Positions 1 through 12,844 of a stretch of 64,000 nt of DNA are shown here, piece after piece; the first letter of the stretch is position 1, and each line of letters begins with the position of its first letter. Under the pieces are notes generated by a model. The model searched no databases. It worked only from the letters and a program-made list of their open reading frames with translations, and was not told the DNA's origin. The position numbers and the translations under genes are program-made. This DNA comes from Hysterium pulicare CBS 123377 (taxonomy: Eukaryota > Ascomycota > Dothideomycetes > Hysteriales > Hysteriaceae): the NCBI GenBank assembly GCA_000467715.1, contig AJFK01001077.1, forward strand, positions 160,104 to 224,103. The letters are read 5' to 3'.

Positions 1-1974
1 ACTGGCATTAAGTCCTTTAAAGGAATAAAACTGCACAGCCCGAGAACCATTTGCTAAATTAAGGACCTTATCGACATTGATATGCCCAACGACAGCTGTC
101 GTCAATTAGGACTGTCCGCCATTCTCTCAGCAGCCATTTACGCTGCAGGAGTATGATCATAATTATTTACAGTCTCCAAAAGGTTGTTGTCCCAAGGCGC
201 AATGCACTAGATCGTCCCTAAGCAGCAGTGCTCTGGCAAAGCACCATTCAATATCAACTGACAAGATCGAATATCAGTTATATCCCGTCTGATCACTTCC
301 CATGGTGTTGCTGCCGAGCTGCTTCACTCATATGGAAACCTTTTGGGCTCCAGATTGACAAGAGGGATGATGTGCAGCAATCAAACCACCTAACCCGCGA
401 GACGTAGCTCATGGGCCTTGTAAATTCCCACCTACCGGATAGTGTCGCCAGTTACCAGTCCCTTGTTCCGGGTACAATGTCCTGCCCGCCGCCAGAACCT
501 CATTCATGCAAAGCTTGTCTGAATGACTATGCTCCATTGGGGAAATTTGAGTATGGAGTGCTGTTCATCCCTTGGTCCGAACCTGCGAGTCTAACTATAC
601 TCATTCTACAATCATTCAAGACTCTACTATTGATATAGTAGACATATCGAGCGATAAGGTCGTAGTGAAAGCAAAGGCGTTCTCCGCAAGCTTCAGAATA
701 AGCACCGACCGGTCCGCTGAGGGGCTCAATTCCGTACCAACTGCACTCGAGGGATCTGTACCGCGTCTATTACCGAACCAGGCTCACCGGTGATAAATCT
801 CACGACTGATATTCCAGCAGATTCCGATGGAATAAAGATGTCGACGTTTTTCGCCTTTGGAGCCTGGCTCGATGCTTCGAGCTGTTCCATACCATTGTCT
901 TCGACTTGAAGCCGAATGCGCATTGTCGGATTGTGATTAGGTCTTGGACTCACGCCCAATAAGAATGCTGTTTGGTTCTTTGGAAGGGAAAGCGTGACAC
1001 CTGCCAGGCCCGCTTTGCAGCACATCTTGCAGAGCCTGATACCCCCGCCAACAATGCCGTCTGCAGGCCGCATTGCCGATGTGAGATTGAGGACGAGGCA
1101 TAGAAAGGGTTGCCACGGACGAGAAGAGGCCACGAAGAAACGAGGTTTATACAACAGAAATTATACAACAGAAAAGGGCCAGACAAGTAGACGAGAGTTG
1201 TATGGTCGGCTATCAGTACCGAGTGCCCTTGGCTGTGTCTGCAACAGACTTCCAAGGTCGCAACCAAAGGCGAGCGCGCACGGGCTGGCATGAGAATGCC
1301 TTGAATAGCGATAGATCCCATGCAAAAGCCACATTGAATCGCCATTCCACAGCAGTGACGTCGTGCCTTGTATCGCATTTGCAGGTTTTCGGTTTCCATG
1401 CCCGCTCAAATAATCGCGCTGGTGTACCTCTGCTAGCCCCTCCAAGCTGAGCTTCGTCTACAGCACTGAGTACTTTCCACCCCCTCTTTGCTCCCATCTA
1501 CCACACACCTAAACCTCTCTGTCCTCTTCCCTCGACCCGGCAACGATCAGCACCTCTTCTCTGCACCCGCCACAAAGCGAATCTTCCCCTTGTTTTTATT
1601 GTGGCTCCCCTGCACGTCTCGCTCTTTGCCGCTTCGACTTGGTTGTCGCCTCAGAGGAAGCGCCACCCCACGTTTAACATCTGTTGTGCTTCACTCCGCC
1701 GCCACGAACACTGCATTGTAACGTACATTGATCATTGCCTCACACTTGGCTGGAACAACATCTTCTCCGCGGGACCCATCAATCACTGTCGCTCGGAAAA
1801 TCCTCATTTCCTAGCTTGCGAGTAGTGCTAGATACGCGCTTGCACCGGCCAAAACCTGCTAAAGCGGTCGACATCCACTCTCTGCTCTAGACAAACAACA
1901 ACCAAACTTCGACGACCCCCCTTTCCACGCTCCCATCTGCGCCTAACGCATCCTACTGTGATTGAAACATCACC
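1..1974. other. Upstream region of HOG1; no convincing gene
   Basis: I find no gene with recognisable homology here. The longest open frame (726-1154, minus strand, 142 codons) overlaps an open frame on the opposite strand at 572-793; neither shows a domain, a signal peptide or consensus splice sites. The last 500 bases before 1975 are strongly pyrimidine-rich on the plus strand with many CTC and CCTC runs, which is usual for promoters and leaders of highly used ascomycete genes, so they are probably the HOG1 promoter and 5' leader. A diverged or fragmentary gene at 400-1150 cannot be excluded. Confidence 0.5.
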
Positions 1975-3493
<1,519 letters not shown>

Positions 3494-4290
3494 ATTTTCG
3501 AACCTTTTGGCGACATTCGACTCTGCTTTCCGCCCGCAATACCTTCTCGAGTCGATCTTTCACTTCCAAAAATTGCCTTGCTGCCAGATTCCAGATAATA
3601 CTTCCGGGGGCGCAGCTTGGATGCGTTTGCCAGATTTTTTCCCATTCCCATGACTGGAATCTCGTGTGGGTAGAGTGTGCTGCATTATGTCTGCCTTGGA
3701 TTGCACGAAATATTAGTGGGCGCGATATGGCGAAGTGTCATTTTCAGAAGGGTGGGGGGGACAAGGCAACGAGTGGGATTGACGATGCTCTTCTTCGGCA
3801 TTCAATGAATATTTGCATCGTCACTGATTGTATCTCCTCTTGACAAGTTATAGAAGCCAACATGATATTTACTGCACAAAAATCAAATCTATCCAGAAGA
3901 ATTGAATAGGATGCTCGCCTTTCCTTTGATGTAAGATTCAGCTGGATTGAAGTGGAAGGTAGCAGATTACCTGAGTACAACTTTTAGAATCTAAGACTTA
4001 CAGAGATACTCCAGTCTTATGTGCAAGTCCCTGCTATAAATTTACAAGCAACTTACGTGTCCCCACGAGCTCAATAGGGTTCACGTTAGGAAGGATTCCT
4101 GCATACCTATGAGTGATGGTGGTGATTGATCTACCCCAGGATTACGGAAGCGGCTAGGCGCCATATAGGGCTGAAGGCTATTCTTCACCTTGCCGAGTCC
4201 GACATTTTGGTGAAGCTTATGTAGTGGAATGGAGCCACGTCCCGAATACATCGCCTCGTGTTCGCCATAACCCGCAAATCCATACGCATC
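3494..4290. other. Intergenic, HOG1 3' flank and AVL9 promoter
   Basis: No supported gene. The open frames here are short and lack homology; the minus-strand frame at 4081-4362 overlaps AVL9 exon 1 and is a shadow. The segment should hold the HOG1 3' untranslated region and the AVL9 promoter. Confidence 0.5.
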
Positions 4291-7022
4291 ATGGTTTCTT
4301 TTGACCCTATTGTGTGCATTGTCGATTTTCATCATGCGAGGTGAGTGCGATACGTCATTCACGAAGGGACAGAAGGCTAATACCCTATTTAGAGGACCTG
4401 AAGTTGAGACTTGGCTGGGGGTGGAAGAGGGAAGCGACCCAGCGAGCGAGAATGAATGGCCATTGCTACCGTTTATGGCGCTGAGCGATGGTGCTCATGC
4501 GTACGTTTATTTCTATACACCTATCACCCGTTGTTTTCGGAGGATGCTACCAACAGCTTTGCCATCAGCCTACAAAAATGATTTGGACTCTGGGAAAGGC
4601 ACCAAAGCCAGTTGCCATCCTTGAGGTTATTCGGAAAGTATCATATGGAATAGGTACTCTCTGGGCTTGTACAGCTAAGGGAGCGCAGTACAACGAATAA
4701 TGACGGCCTCCGACGCATCACTTTTCTCCTTTCGCCCATTCTTGCTAACACAGCTTGCACAGGTCGATCGAAGACTACTCCTACTTCACCCTCCGACACG
4801 AAGCCACTGCCAAAGCGCCCGCAACGAGTCTTTTCGGCATAAGCTGTACGCGCCAATTGGATGCCAACCAACTTATCCACCGACCTGCTGATGTGACGAG
4901 GAGTACGGTACAAAAGGCGGTTGTTGTTATAAGTGATAGCCCGCAACATTTCGGAGTTCTGAAGGCGAAGCTAGGTGTGGTTACGGAGGCGTGGTTTGCA
5001 CAAAAGTACGTTTGGTGGAGATATCGGGCAGCTTTAGACTGGATGCTGCATCTGGTCAATTGCTGACTTGGACGCAGGGATTTTACCGACCTAGATATTT
5101 TACAACGATTCCAGGAGAGTCTCGGGAAGCTTCTAAAAGATCAAGAGGAGGAGCGGGGCGACCAATATTTTGGTACGTCATGTTCGACAAGCTCGAGTAC
5201 TTTGGCTGATACTCTGCAGGCCTCTCACTTCGAGAGCTGATCCATGAGTTCAAATGGCAGACTCTAGTTCTTTTCAAATGTTGTTTGCTACAACCAAAGG
5301 TTCAATGCCCTGGAAAATATCTCTAGCAATGTGCTGACTTTTCCAGATGCTCTTTTTTGGGTCTCATTGCGAGCAGTTATGCATGATGCAATTTTCTTTG
5401 ATCTCTCTAATACCGGGCTTAATTCGACATCTCGAGGACTGCGCGGATCCAAAATTCAATGCTTACGAGGAGAAACTGGTCATGCCTACCTCTCTCAAGA
5501 CGAGTGAACGAGCTTCTTGTAAGTATTTTCTTCAGTATCGAGAGTATTCGCTTTTACAAGATTAACAAAGTTTTCAGTACTGGCATATATGGGCCTACCT
5601 TTGCAGGTTTTTGGCAAAGGGAGCCTTTTCGGACCATACACGCCCTTACAGCAATTGGATATGCTTGCCGATCACGGTACAAAATCCTACATTGTTGGAT
5701 CGACGAATTCATTACTTCTGCAGCAGAAGGATAGATACAGCGACATTCTAATAAATGTAAGCTCCGTTGCGAAGGCGATTGTTATATTTTACAGTAAACC
5801 TTACGTGAACTAGCTTGACGAGAACACGATCAATATCACCTCAACTTCCCTTCGTTCCGTCCTCACTTTATCGACTCAAGACCGAAGATGGATAGACTTC
5901 CTTACACAAACAGTGAATGACACGTGGGACGAAGGTATGTTGTCTTTATTACCCCTGTGACTTCAACTAATCGTACCTCTAGCAAATCCGAGTAGACCGA
6001 AAGACATGAAATTTTCCGGCAGCGAAGAAATGATCCGTCTTCATTTCGAAGAATATCTCCTGGCATTATTGTCTGCTGTTAAATACAAGCTTTACCTTGA
6101 AGGCCACAAAGGGAACGAAAATGCCCTTCTGACAGACTTTGGTAGGTAGCACCCTAATGTCCAAATTTTTCTTCTATTTTAACTGAATCTCAGATGGCGA
6201 TCCGTCAAGTGACTTCAACTCTGATTGGATCGAAGCCTGGATGAAAACCGAAAACTTCAGAATCTTCAATAAATTCACAGACTCCCATCTTTTCGATATC
6301 GTAGATCCAAAGCACCCCAGCGCTGGAGCCTTTTCAATTGAGGATGCGCAACGCCGACTGGCGCAGTACGTACCTCCCCGTATTTCATCTTTAAGTGATT
6401 GTTGTTGACACTTCTGCAGGCAAGTAGCTGAAATGCACCTCGATGAACGCTTCCAAAACAGCCGCGAAGCGCTGGGCAAGCAGTTGGCTGTCGGACAGAA
6501 GAAAGTCTCCACAGCATTCAATAGCTTATGGGCTGATATTGAGGCAATGCGAGAAGCTCAGCGGAAGAAGGCGGAAGAGAACAGGGCTGCAGCTGCAGCG
6601 AATGGATCGAGCCCCTCTTCTCCAATCGAGAAGACGGGACATTTATCAAGATGTAAGTTTAGCACTCCCACCTAGTCTCTCTTCAACTTCTAGCGCCTTG
6701 CTAACAAGCAACGTACCCAGTCTCGAAAGCCCCAGATCTCTCACACGCACAAGCTTCCGTCCAAGCCGCCTCGAATCGTGCCGGCGCCTACCTTTCCTCC
6801 TGGGGCGCCTGGGCTTCCGAAAAACGAAAGACGGGATGGGGGAAATCTTCTAGTTCCGTTTCGACGCCGATAAACTCCCCACCGCCGCTTACCTCTCCTA
6901 AGCCCGGAGATTTTAAGAGGTCCGACGCTTTCCCGAGAGCGGAGTATGAAAAGCGTTCTTCATCTCCCCTGTCATCACCTGCTGCTGCACCTGCACCGCC
7001 CGAGTCTAGACCGAGCGAGTAG
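4291..7022 (+). CDS. AVL9: Late secretory pathway protein AVL9 (DENN-like)
   Basis: AVL9 acts in exit of exocytic cargo from the late Golgi and in polarity, and belongs to the AVL9/DENN-related family. The start is the ATG at 4291 (MVSFDPIVCIVDFHHAR), chosen because the VDFHHARGPEVE motif, conserved at the extreme N-terminus of the family, only forms when a 52-base intron after 4340 is removed. Later family motifs are SIEDYSYFTL, LFGISCTRQL, RPADVTRSTVQKAVVVI and the SLFGPYTPLQQLD block. About ten introns interrupt the gene; every junction I checked is GT-AG and in frame. The C-terminus is a low-complexity Ser/Pro-rich tail ending PESRPSE. The second intron (about 4501-4762) is several times longer than the others because it contains a dispersed repeat, described separately. 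The product is about 680 residues. Confidence 0.93.
4529..4715 (+). repeat. Dispersed ~190-bp repeat, copy A (in AVL9 intron 2)
   Basis: This segment shares ordered blocks with three other places in the window: GTTTTCGGAGG near the left end, CAGCCTACAA (4566), GATTTGGACTCT (4580), GTTGCCATC followed by TTGAGGT (4611), TTCGGAAAGT (4630) and AATAATGAC near the right end. Block order and orientation match copies B, C and D near 28.6-30.2 kb. It lies wholly inside an intron, so it does not disturb the protein. I see no open frame and no clear terminal inverted repeats. Confidence 0.75.
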
Positions 7023-7744
7023 TGGTGAGATTGGCTGTATGTGGTTCTAGATGATTGATCAAGATAAGAGGACTTTTAATGACTATGTGACGAATTTACG
7101 AAAATCTGGGATTTTGTAATTTCTTTTCTTTTTACATGTGCTGTTGAAATAATACCATTTGTTCATATCTTTTTTAATTGCTCAAGTACCCATTTCAAAT
7201 CAATATTGCATAGCGCAGGGAGATTTCTTTTGGCGTTTGTGATGAGATGAGTGAGGGTTGGATGTACGCATTGATTGGATTGGGTGGTATATGTTTTATC
7301 CTTAGTAGCGAATATTATGTAGACGTCTCTACTGTGCTTTTCTCTGTTTCTATGGTAAATAGGTATATTGGTGGAATACTTTAAAGGATTTAAACTGATC
7401 ATTTTTCCTAAGTACCATGAAGGTGTGGGTGAATGATAGTAGAATTCAAAGTTTAACAAGGCGGGGACATCCATTTGAGACATTTCGCAGAGGTTGAGTG
7501 GCTCGGTATACGGCGATAACCTTGGAATAATTATGCACGCACATCGTCTGGGAGACCTTTTCTTCAACTAAGGTTCGCTACTTATGGGTGTATTTCAACT
7601 CAGCTAATCCAGCAATCTAGCATTTCCCCTACATACCGCCTGAGAAAGAATCCGCAACCAATAAAATACCAACCCGCCCAATCCTATTATCCAGCCTAGT
7701 CATGGATGAATCTTCAACTCCGTCCCGCACAATCAGCTTCTTCA
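7023..7744. other. Convergent 3' flanks of AVL9 and F-box-like gene
   Basis: AT-rich stretch between two convergent genes. The minus-strand open frame at 7163-7567 has no recognisable domain, low-complexity composition and no start context worth trusting. I see no gene here. Confidence 0.6.
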
Positions 7745-9412
7745 TTAAGAATCCTCCATCTCCTCGTCTTCATCATCAACCCCCACACCAAGAACACTCT
7801 CCATCGCATCAACCTCATCCCCTTCCTCAATCTCACCCTCCTCACTCTCACTCTCAACATCCCACTCAATCAATCCTCTAACCACCTTCTCCTCCGCATG
7901 AGGATCCACATCCCACTTCCCGTCTCCCACGCCCTCGAAGTCGTCAAAGACGCTGAAATACTGGAAACTCCTCTCGTGATCCTTGAATCCATTATGCCAT
8001 ATCCCACTATCCTCAATGAAGCGCACTTCCTTCGCAACGCGCATCACAGCGCCCACTTCCCCGTCATCCAGTTTCCGCACGTGGGACGTCGACTCGCCGT
8101 TGATGACTCTCGGCGCCAGGATCCAGAGCGTATCGAGCGAAAGTTCGGTTTCGATGGCGTGGCAGATAGACGTCCAACTCCCAGGCTTCGCGCCCGCTTC
8201 GAACATTCTCGGCGTCAGCGGTAGGAGTTTGTAGTAGCCGAGACAGAGTTTGCGGAGACGCGGGAACTTGCGGAGGACGGTGAGGAGGTGGTCTTCTGTG
8301 CCGAGAGAGGAAGCGCCGAAGGAGAGGCGGAGCTCGTGGAGGTTGGGGTGGGATATTCTTGATCCTGTTTCGTCCTCTTTCCCGCTTGTTATTCCTTTGT
8401 GGAGGAAGGGATCGGTCCAGTCGCCTTCGAGACGGTGATGCGTGTATCCTTGCACGAAACTGATGTCGAGGATTTCGAGGTTGGGCGCTGAGGCTATGAA
8501 GAATCCCACCGAGTCGACCAATGTGTAGTGAGGCTTTGTGGAGTGTGTGGGACCAATTTTGAGGGCGAGATAATTCAGATTATGGAGAACTGAGGATACC
8601 ATAGAGGGTGCGATAGATTCGAGGGCGCTGGTGGCAACTTGTTTATAGTCGATGGCCCGGCGGAATGGCAGAGAAAAGGATGTGAGCTTTGTACCGCTAG
8701 AATAGAGTGCGGCGAAGAGGTCGGTGATAAAGAAAGGGATTGAAGAGGAAGTGTATTCAAAGAGCAGCATGTCACTCATATCGGGCCAGTAGTAGTGCCT
8801 CAGCGATGAGGAGTACTCAGACGGTTTTTTCCTCGAAGGTGTGATACTGTCGTATGTCGGTCCGTACCAGCCTTTGATGTGCTCCATAGGGAGGAGCGAG
8901 GGATAGTATCGCAAGTGATGGAGATTGGGAAGGCGCTTGAGGATCGCTTGCATCATGACTTGACACCGACCTGATTTTCGGAATAGCTGCTGGCTGCGAC
9001 GGCATTCGGAGCGCGCTTCCTGAAGCTTCCAGAATCGTGACATATCTTCTACCGTCTCAAGATCATCGTGACAATCCTCCCCTTCAACGCGCCTCACACT
9101 AAGGACAGTAGTAGGACTGAAAACGACTCCGCAAAGTGTCATCGTATGAATCCAGGGCGCCAGTTGTGGTATTGAGGAAAGCATGTCAGCAGCCTCCATG
9201 CTCGTCTTCGTGGGAAAGAACTTGACAGTAGCGATCAGATCCGCGAAGGCCTTCCAAGCTGCGTTCTTCATGTCTCTGGATGCTAGACGAACGTTCTGGA
9301 GGTCTATTACTGATTGAGGTGTTGGTAGTGGCCATCGTTCCTTGTGGTTCGTTTGGTATTCCAGGACGTTGCTTATGATCATCTCACGTAATTCCAGACA
9401 TAGTTCGTTCAT
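7745..9412 (-). CDS. F-box-like / leucine-rich fungal protein
   Basis: Intronless gene of 555 codons. The first 30 residues (MNELCLELREMIISNVLEY) form an F-box-like helix pair, a common way for large fungal families to dock to Skp1 in SCF ubiquitin ligases. The middle (residues about 280-450) has irregular leucine-rich stretches such as LNYLALKIG, LEILDISF, LHELRLSFG and LRKLCLGYYKL, which look like degenerate LRRs for substrate binding. The C-terminus is very acidic (EGEIEEGDEVDAM, DDEDEEMEDS). The substrate is unknown. An SCF cullin is encoded in the same window at 17.7-20.5 kb, but such F-box genes are numerous and the proximity means little. Confidence 0.85.
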   Translation of the reverse strand: MNELCLELREMIISNVLEYQTNHKERWPLPTPQSVIDLQNVRLASRDMKNAAWKAFADLIATVKFFPTKTSMEAADMLSSIPQLAPWIHTMTLCGVVFSPTTVLSVRRVEGEDCHDDLETVEDMSRFWKLQEARSECRRSQQLFRKSGRCQVMMQAILKRLPNLHHLRYYPSLLPMEHIKGWYGPTYDSITPSRKKPSEYSSSLRHYYWPDMSDMLLFEYTSSSIPFFITDLFAALYSSGTKLTSFSLPFRRAIDYKQVATSALESIAPSMVSSVLHNLNYLALKIGPTHSTKPHYTLVDSVGFFIASAPNLEILDISFVQGYTHHRLEGDWTDPFLHKGITSGKEDETGSRISHPNLHELRLSFGASSLGTEDHLLTVLRKFPRLRKLCLGYYKLLPLTPRMFEAGAKPGSWTSICHAIETELSLDTLWILAPRVINGESTSHVRKLDDGEVGAVMRVAKEVRFIEDSGIWHNGFKDHERSFQYFSVFDDFEGVGDGKWDVDPHAEEKVVRGLIEWDVESESEEGEIEEGDEVDAMESVLGVGVDDEDEEMEDS

Positions 9413-9751
9413 GCTGGCGGTGACGTAGAAAGTTGAGCTTTCTTGTCTCTGGCGTTGACGATAGTTGAATTGTGAAGAGTGAGTGAAAAGTGAAGGAAGC
9501 TTGAGTTTGACGAAAAGCTTGGGTCTCTTATTTCACAATGATGACATGTGATTGACAGAGCCGCAACCAAAATACTGTTGAGGGAAAGAAATTTATCATT
9601 CCACTTGATAAATAGTCGCCACGATGAGAATGCGACACTCCTTTAAAGTATGTCAGCTGCCAAGATCACCATAATGGATTTTAATGTCTCTTTTGGAGGT
9701 TATACCAAATTGAATGCAGCTACCATGGTTGAAAGAGCTTACTTGGTTTAT
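9413..9751. other. Promoter of the F-box-like gene
   Basis: Intergenic stretch between two minus-strand genes, holding the promoter of the gene that starts at 9412. I see no open frame or repeat of note. Confidence 0.5.
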
Positions 9752-10975
9752 CTAAGCCACCTGGCACCGACTATTCTCTCCAAACGCGAACCTCATCCAA
9801 TTCGCCCCCAATTTCTTCACGCCCTCTTCAAGATCCCACCCTTTGATCTCACAAAGCCTTCTCACTATGTCCTCCAAATGCGCATCCATCCTTGGTCCTG
9901 CAGTATGAAGATCGCTTTCAACAAGTAACTTGTCGTCCGGAACAATCTTAATCAGCTCCTGAAAAGCCGATATCGCGTCTTGGCTCTGCTTATCCGAGAG
10001 GTTAATAGCCGTAGAGAAAGAAGCAAAGATCTCTATAGGAATAGCCGGGTCGAGATATTGTTTAAAAGCTTCAGAATTGCCACTGTAAGAATGCAGACAG
10101 ATGCGCGGCGGGTATGGTTTTGGGGATGTATTGCCGTTCGTGCTAACCTCTCTGTCTGGCTCTTGATCTGTAACAAAGAGTTTGCCTTGCTTCTTCCTCT
10201 CTCTTCTACTAGGAGTTCTTTTCTTGTGTCCTTTCCACGTCTCACGGAGAGTCTCAAAAACAACTCCATGCGCCTGAACCCCATGAATCGAGACTGCCCT
10301 CTGCATCTCCCCCGCAAGCTGCAACTGCTTCTTGAACAGTTTCTTCTGATGTTGTAAATTGACACGATAGGGTGAGAGCTTCCTCCCTTCCCTACCACCA
10401 GGGGTAAGAGAATCATCTCTATGTTGCTCATGCTCTGGAATCCAAGCTTCTGGGATACGAAAAGATCGATCTAGCCCGATTTCACCGATGAGAGCTAAGG
10501 GATACTTTTCCAGATACTTCCTCGTTTGATCTAGAAATTGAGAAAATGGTCGAGGATCTGGCAACGAGGAGAACACCCTTTTTTCTTCGTCACTCAGTTG
10601 CTCCCGCTTTGGCTGCAAAACGGATTGATAGTGCAAGACCTTTGCTTCTTCATCGAGGCTTTCTTTTCCGCTATTACTTTCTTCGTCGAACAGTTGGTGT
10701 GTAAACCACGGGTGCCACCCAAAGCAAGGGATCATGCGTTCGTGCTCTGCCCAGGACTCAGACGAAGAAGATTTAATGCCGTGTTTATTAGCTGTGTCAG
10801 CAACCAGCTCTTGGTCTTGAGCTCGCGTCGCCATCACTGTTAGAATCCGAGCCTTCATATCCGGAAGAGATGGGATGGAGGACATTGTATCAGTTGGGTG
10901 ACAGTGGGCATCGTAGACGCCCAAGTGCCAGGGGAAAGGCTTTTCATCTTTGGTTTCCCGGACGTCTTCAGCCAT
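9752..10975 (-). CDS. TatD-family metal-dependent hydrolase (Scn1-like)
   Basis: Member of the TatD amidohydrolase/DNase fold; fission yeast Scn1 (Cut9-interacting protein) is the likely functional relative. The TIM-barrel metal ligands are visible in order: YDAHCHPTD near the N-terminus, CFGWHPWF, GEIGLDRSF (the bridging glutamate), SIHGVQAHG, CLHSYSG and LVESDLHT. The C-terminus closes with LGANWMRFAFGE. One exon, about 407 residues, longer than bacterial TatD (about 260) because of charged insertions around residues 90-150 and 250-290. The first ATG in frame is at 10975 (MAEDVRETKDE). The precise substrate cannot be told from sequence. Confidence 0.9.
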   Translation of the reverse strand: MAEDVRETKDEKPFPWHLGVYDAHCHPTDTMSSIPSLPDMKARILTVMATRAQDQELVADTANKHGIKSSSSESWAEHERMIPCFGWHPWFTHQLFDEESNSGKESLDEEAKVLHYQSVLQPKREQLSDEEKRVFSSLPDPRPFSQFLDQTRKYLEKYPLALIGEIGLDRSFRIPEAWIPEHEQHRDDSLTPGGREGRKLSPYRVNLQHQKKLFKKQLQLAGEMQRAVSIHGVQAHGVVFETLRETWKGHKKRTPSRRERKKQGKLFVTDQEPDREVSTNGNTSPKPYPPRICLHSYSGNSEAFKQYLDPAIPIEIFASFSTAINLSDKQSQDAISAFQELIKIVPDDKLLVESDLHTAGPRMDAHLEDIVRRLCEIKGWDLEEGVKKLGANWMRFAFGENSRCQVA

Positions 10976-11517
10976 TGTTAAGAACAAGTTCCGATGCCCT
11001 CAAATTAAGTTTAAAATTGAATGGCTTGTTTCGATGATACAAGTTAATGATAAAACATATGGCGATGTATGACGTTCGCTTTCCCTCGGCAAACCTTCCC
11101 TCTTGCATCCGGATATCCAGAATGGGTCTAGTCCCAATTCACTGATCCACATGTCACACGCGTCTGGGTTGCTTCTCCAGGTTGGGGAAAGAGGACTGAA
11201 TTCCACCTCATTCAATGATACCAGCCCCTGAAAAACGGATTCTCGAGTTGCTGAACTATCGTCCTCACTCTTTGCAAATATTCATATACAGAGCAAGTAA
11301 TTGCGAGCCTCTCCGGCATTGTTCCCCTCCTGCGGCTCGGATGCTTTTGGGGGCTAGATACGTGGTGGTATAAAGTCGAGTCGAATCCTCGGGAACTCAT
11401 TTCAGGCACCCCTTTCTTTGTTTTTGAACTTCTCACTTCTTTTACTATAATAACACTTTATCTACACTCACTCCCTATACCTCCTTTCCCAGCTCTACTT
11501 GAACCGAATTCAGCACA
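10976..11517. promoter_or_regulatory. Divergent promoter between TatD and SDR genes
   Basis: About 540 bases between two divergent genes. A TATAAA box sits at 11369-11374, about 145 bases before the SDR start, followed by a CT-rich stretch (11460-11510) typical of ascomycete leaders. The overlapping open frames on both strands show no homology. Confidence 0.55.
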
Positions 11518-12566
11518 ATGTCCAAACGACTTGAAGGCAAGATTGCAATAATAACTGGTGCAGCATCAGGTATTGGGTTCGTGCTTTAGACTCCATTACC
11601 TAGGTATTCAACCAATGATATTGAACTATCTAGTCGTGCCATCGCCCTGGCCTTCTCTGGCGAAGGCGCCCACGTCCTCTGCTCCGACATCCGCGAAACA
11701 GCACGTCCCGAGAAACCAGGAGAAACACAGATCAGCACTCATGATCTAATTACTCAACAAGGTGGAAAAGCCATTTTCGTGAAATGCGATACCAGAGTTG
11801 CAAGTGAAGTCGAAAGAGTAGTGAAAAAGGCCGTAGAGGAATGGGGGCGATTGGACATGTAAGTCGAATGAAAGGAATGCCTAAGTCTGGTGTTGATTTG
11901 GTATGTCAGCATGGTCAACAACGCAGGCATAGCCTTCGAAGCCAGTGATCCTAAGCATATATGGGAGTACCCCGAAGACATGTTCGACACGACCATTGCC
12001 GTCAATCTGAAGGGTGTGTTCCTGGGTTGTAAGTATGCTAGCGCGCAGATGATGAAGCAGGAGCCGCACAAGAGTGGTGATCGAGGCTGGATCATCAATC
12101 TGTCTAGTGTGCTGGGGCTTAATGGGACACCGATGAATAGTAAGCAGGACCTTTCCGTTTTACCGTGTTGGGAAATAGTAAACCTGCGGAGAGCTAATGA
12201 AATAAATCCATAGGTGGGTATACTTCAAGTAAGCATGGAGTCATGGGTCTGACGAAGGTGGTGGCTTGGGATTGTGCACAGCATCGGATTCACTGTAATG
12301 CGATATGCCCGGGATGTGAGCCTTCTTTCTCCAATTTCCTTGGTGCTGATCAGGCAATACTAACAGTGGTAGACACGGGCACGTCAATGACGAAGGCAGT
12401 CTTCGATAACCCAGATTTTGTGTCGAAATTGGAGAGTATGCACTGTTTCAGGGGGTTGGGGGAGCCAGAGGACATCGCTCGTGCGGCAGTCTTCCTTGCC
12501 TCCGATGATGCTAGATGGGTAACAGGAATCGGGCTTCCTGTGGATGGCGGATATTCGTCGATGTGA
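11518..12566 (+). CDS. Short-chain dehydrogenase/reductase (SDR)
   Basis: Classical NAD(P)-dependent SDR. It starts [18 protein letters not shown] and, after the first intron, completes the TGxxxGxG cofactor motif ([15 protein letters not shown]). Other motifs are [11 protein letters not shown] (NNAG), [18 protein letters not shown] with the catalytic Ser, and GYTSSKHG carrying the Tyr-x3-Lys pair. NAICPGYTGTSM and the C-terminal [16 protein letters not shown] follow. Four introns of about 50-95 bases, all GT-AG, restore frame. The product is about 290 residues, slightly longer than a 250-residue SDR because of an insertion after residue 45. The substrate is unknown; the family includes 3-oxoacyl reductases and sugar or steroid dehydrogenases. 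The gene is preceded by a TATA box, which suggests inducible expression. Confidence 0.93.
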
Positions 12567-12844
12567 TCGACGACAGAGCAAGAGATAGAGTGTGAGCTTG
12601 GATAGAGTAGATTTACATGCTCGAGTCTAAGAAGCGGGATATAGCCATACATGCTCCACTCTGTTCGGACTAAGAACAGGCGCGAAAGAAATTCACAATC
12701 ATGATACACACCATTAGGCGATTGATACATGACCACCACAGAGCGCAGCACTACTGAACAGCCTTCAACGTCGTAAACCGCCGTTATCCAAGTCGGAAGA
12801 GCGCTCGTCTTGTGGTAGGTCGGAAAGATTCTAGGATGCCAACG

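Noticed and set aside
726-1154. 142-codon minus-strand frame near the window start
   Set aside because: No domain, no splice partner, and a plus-strand frame of similar length overlaps it; not distinguishable from chance.
7163-7567. 134-codon minus-strand frame between AVL9 and the F-box-like gene
   Set aside because: Lies in AT-rich convergent 3' flanks, no homology, low-complexity composition.
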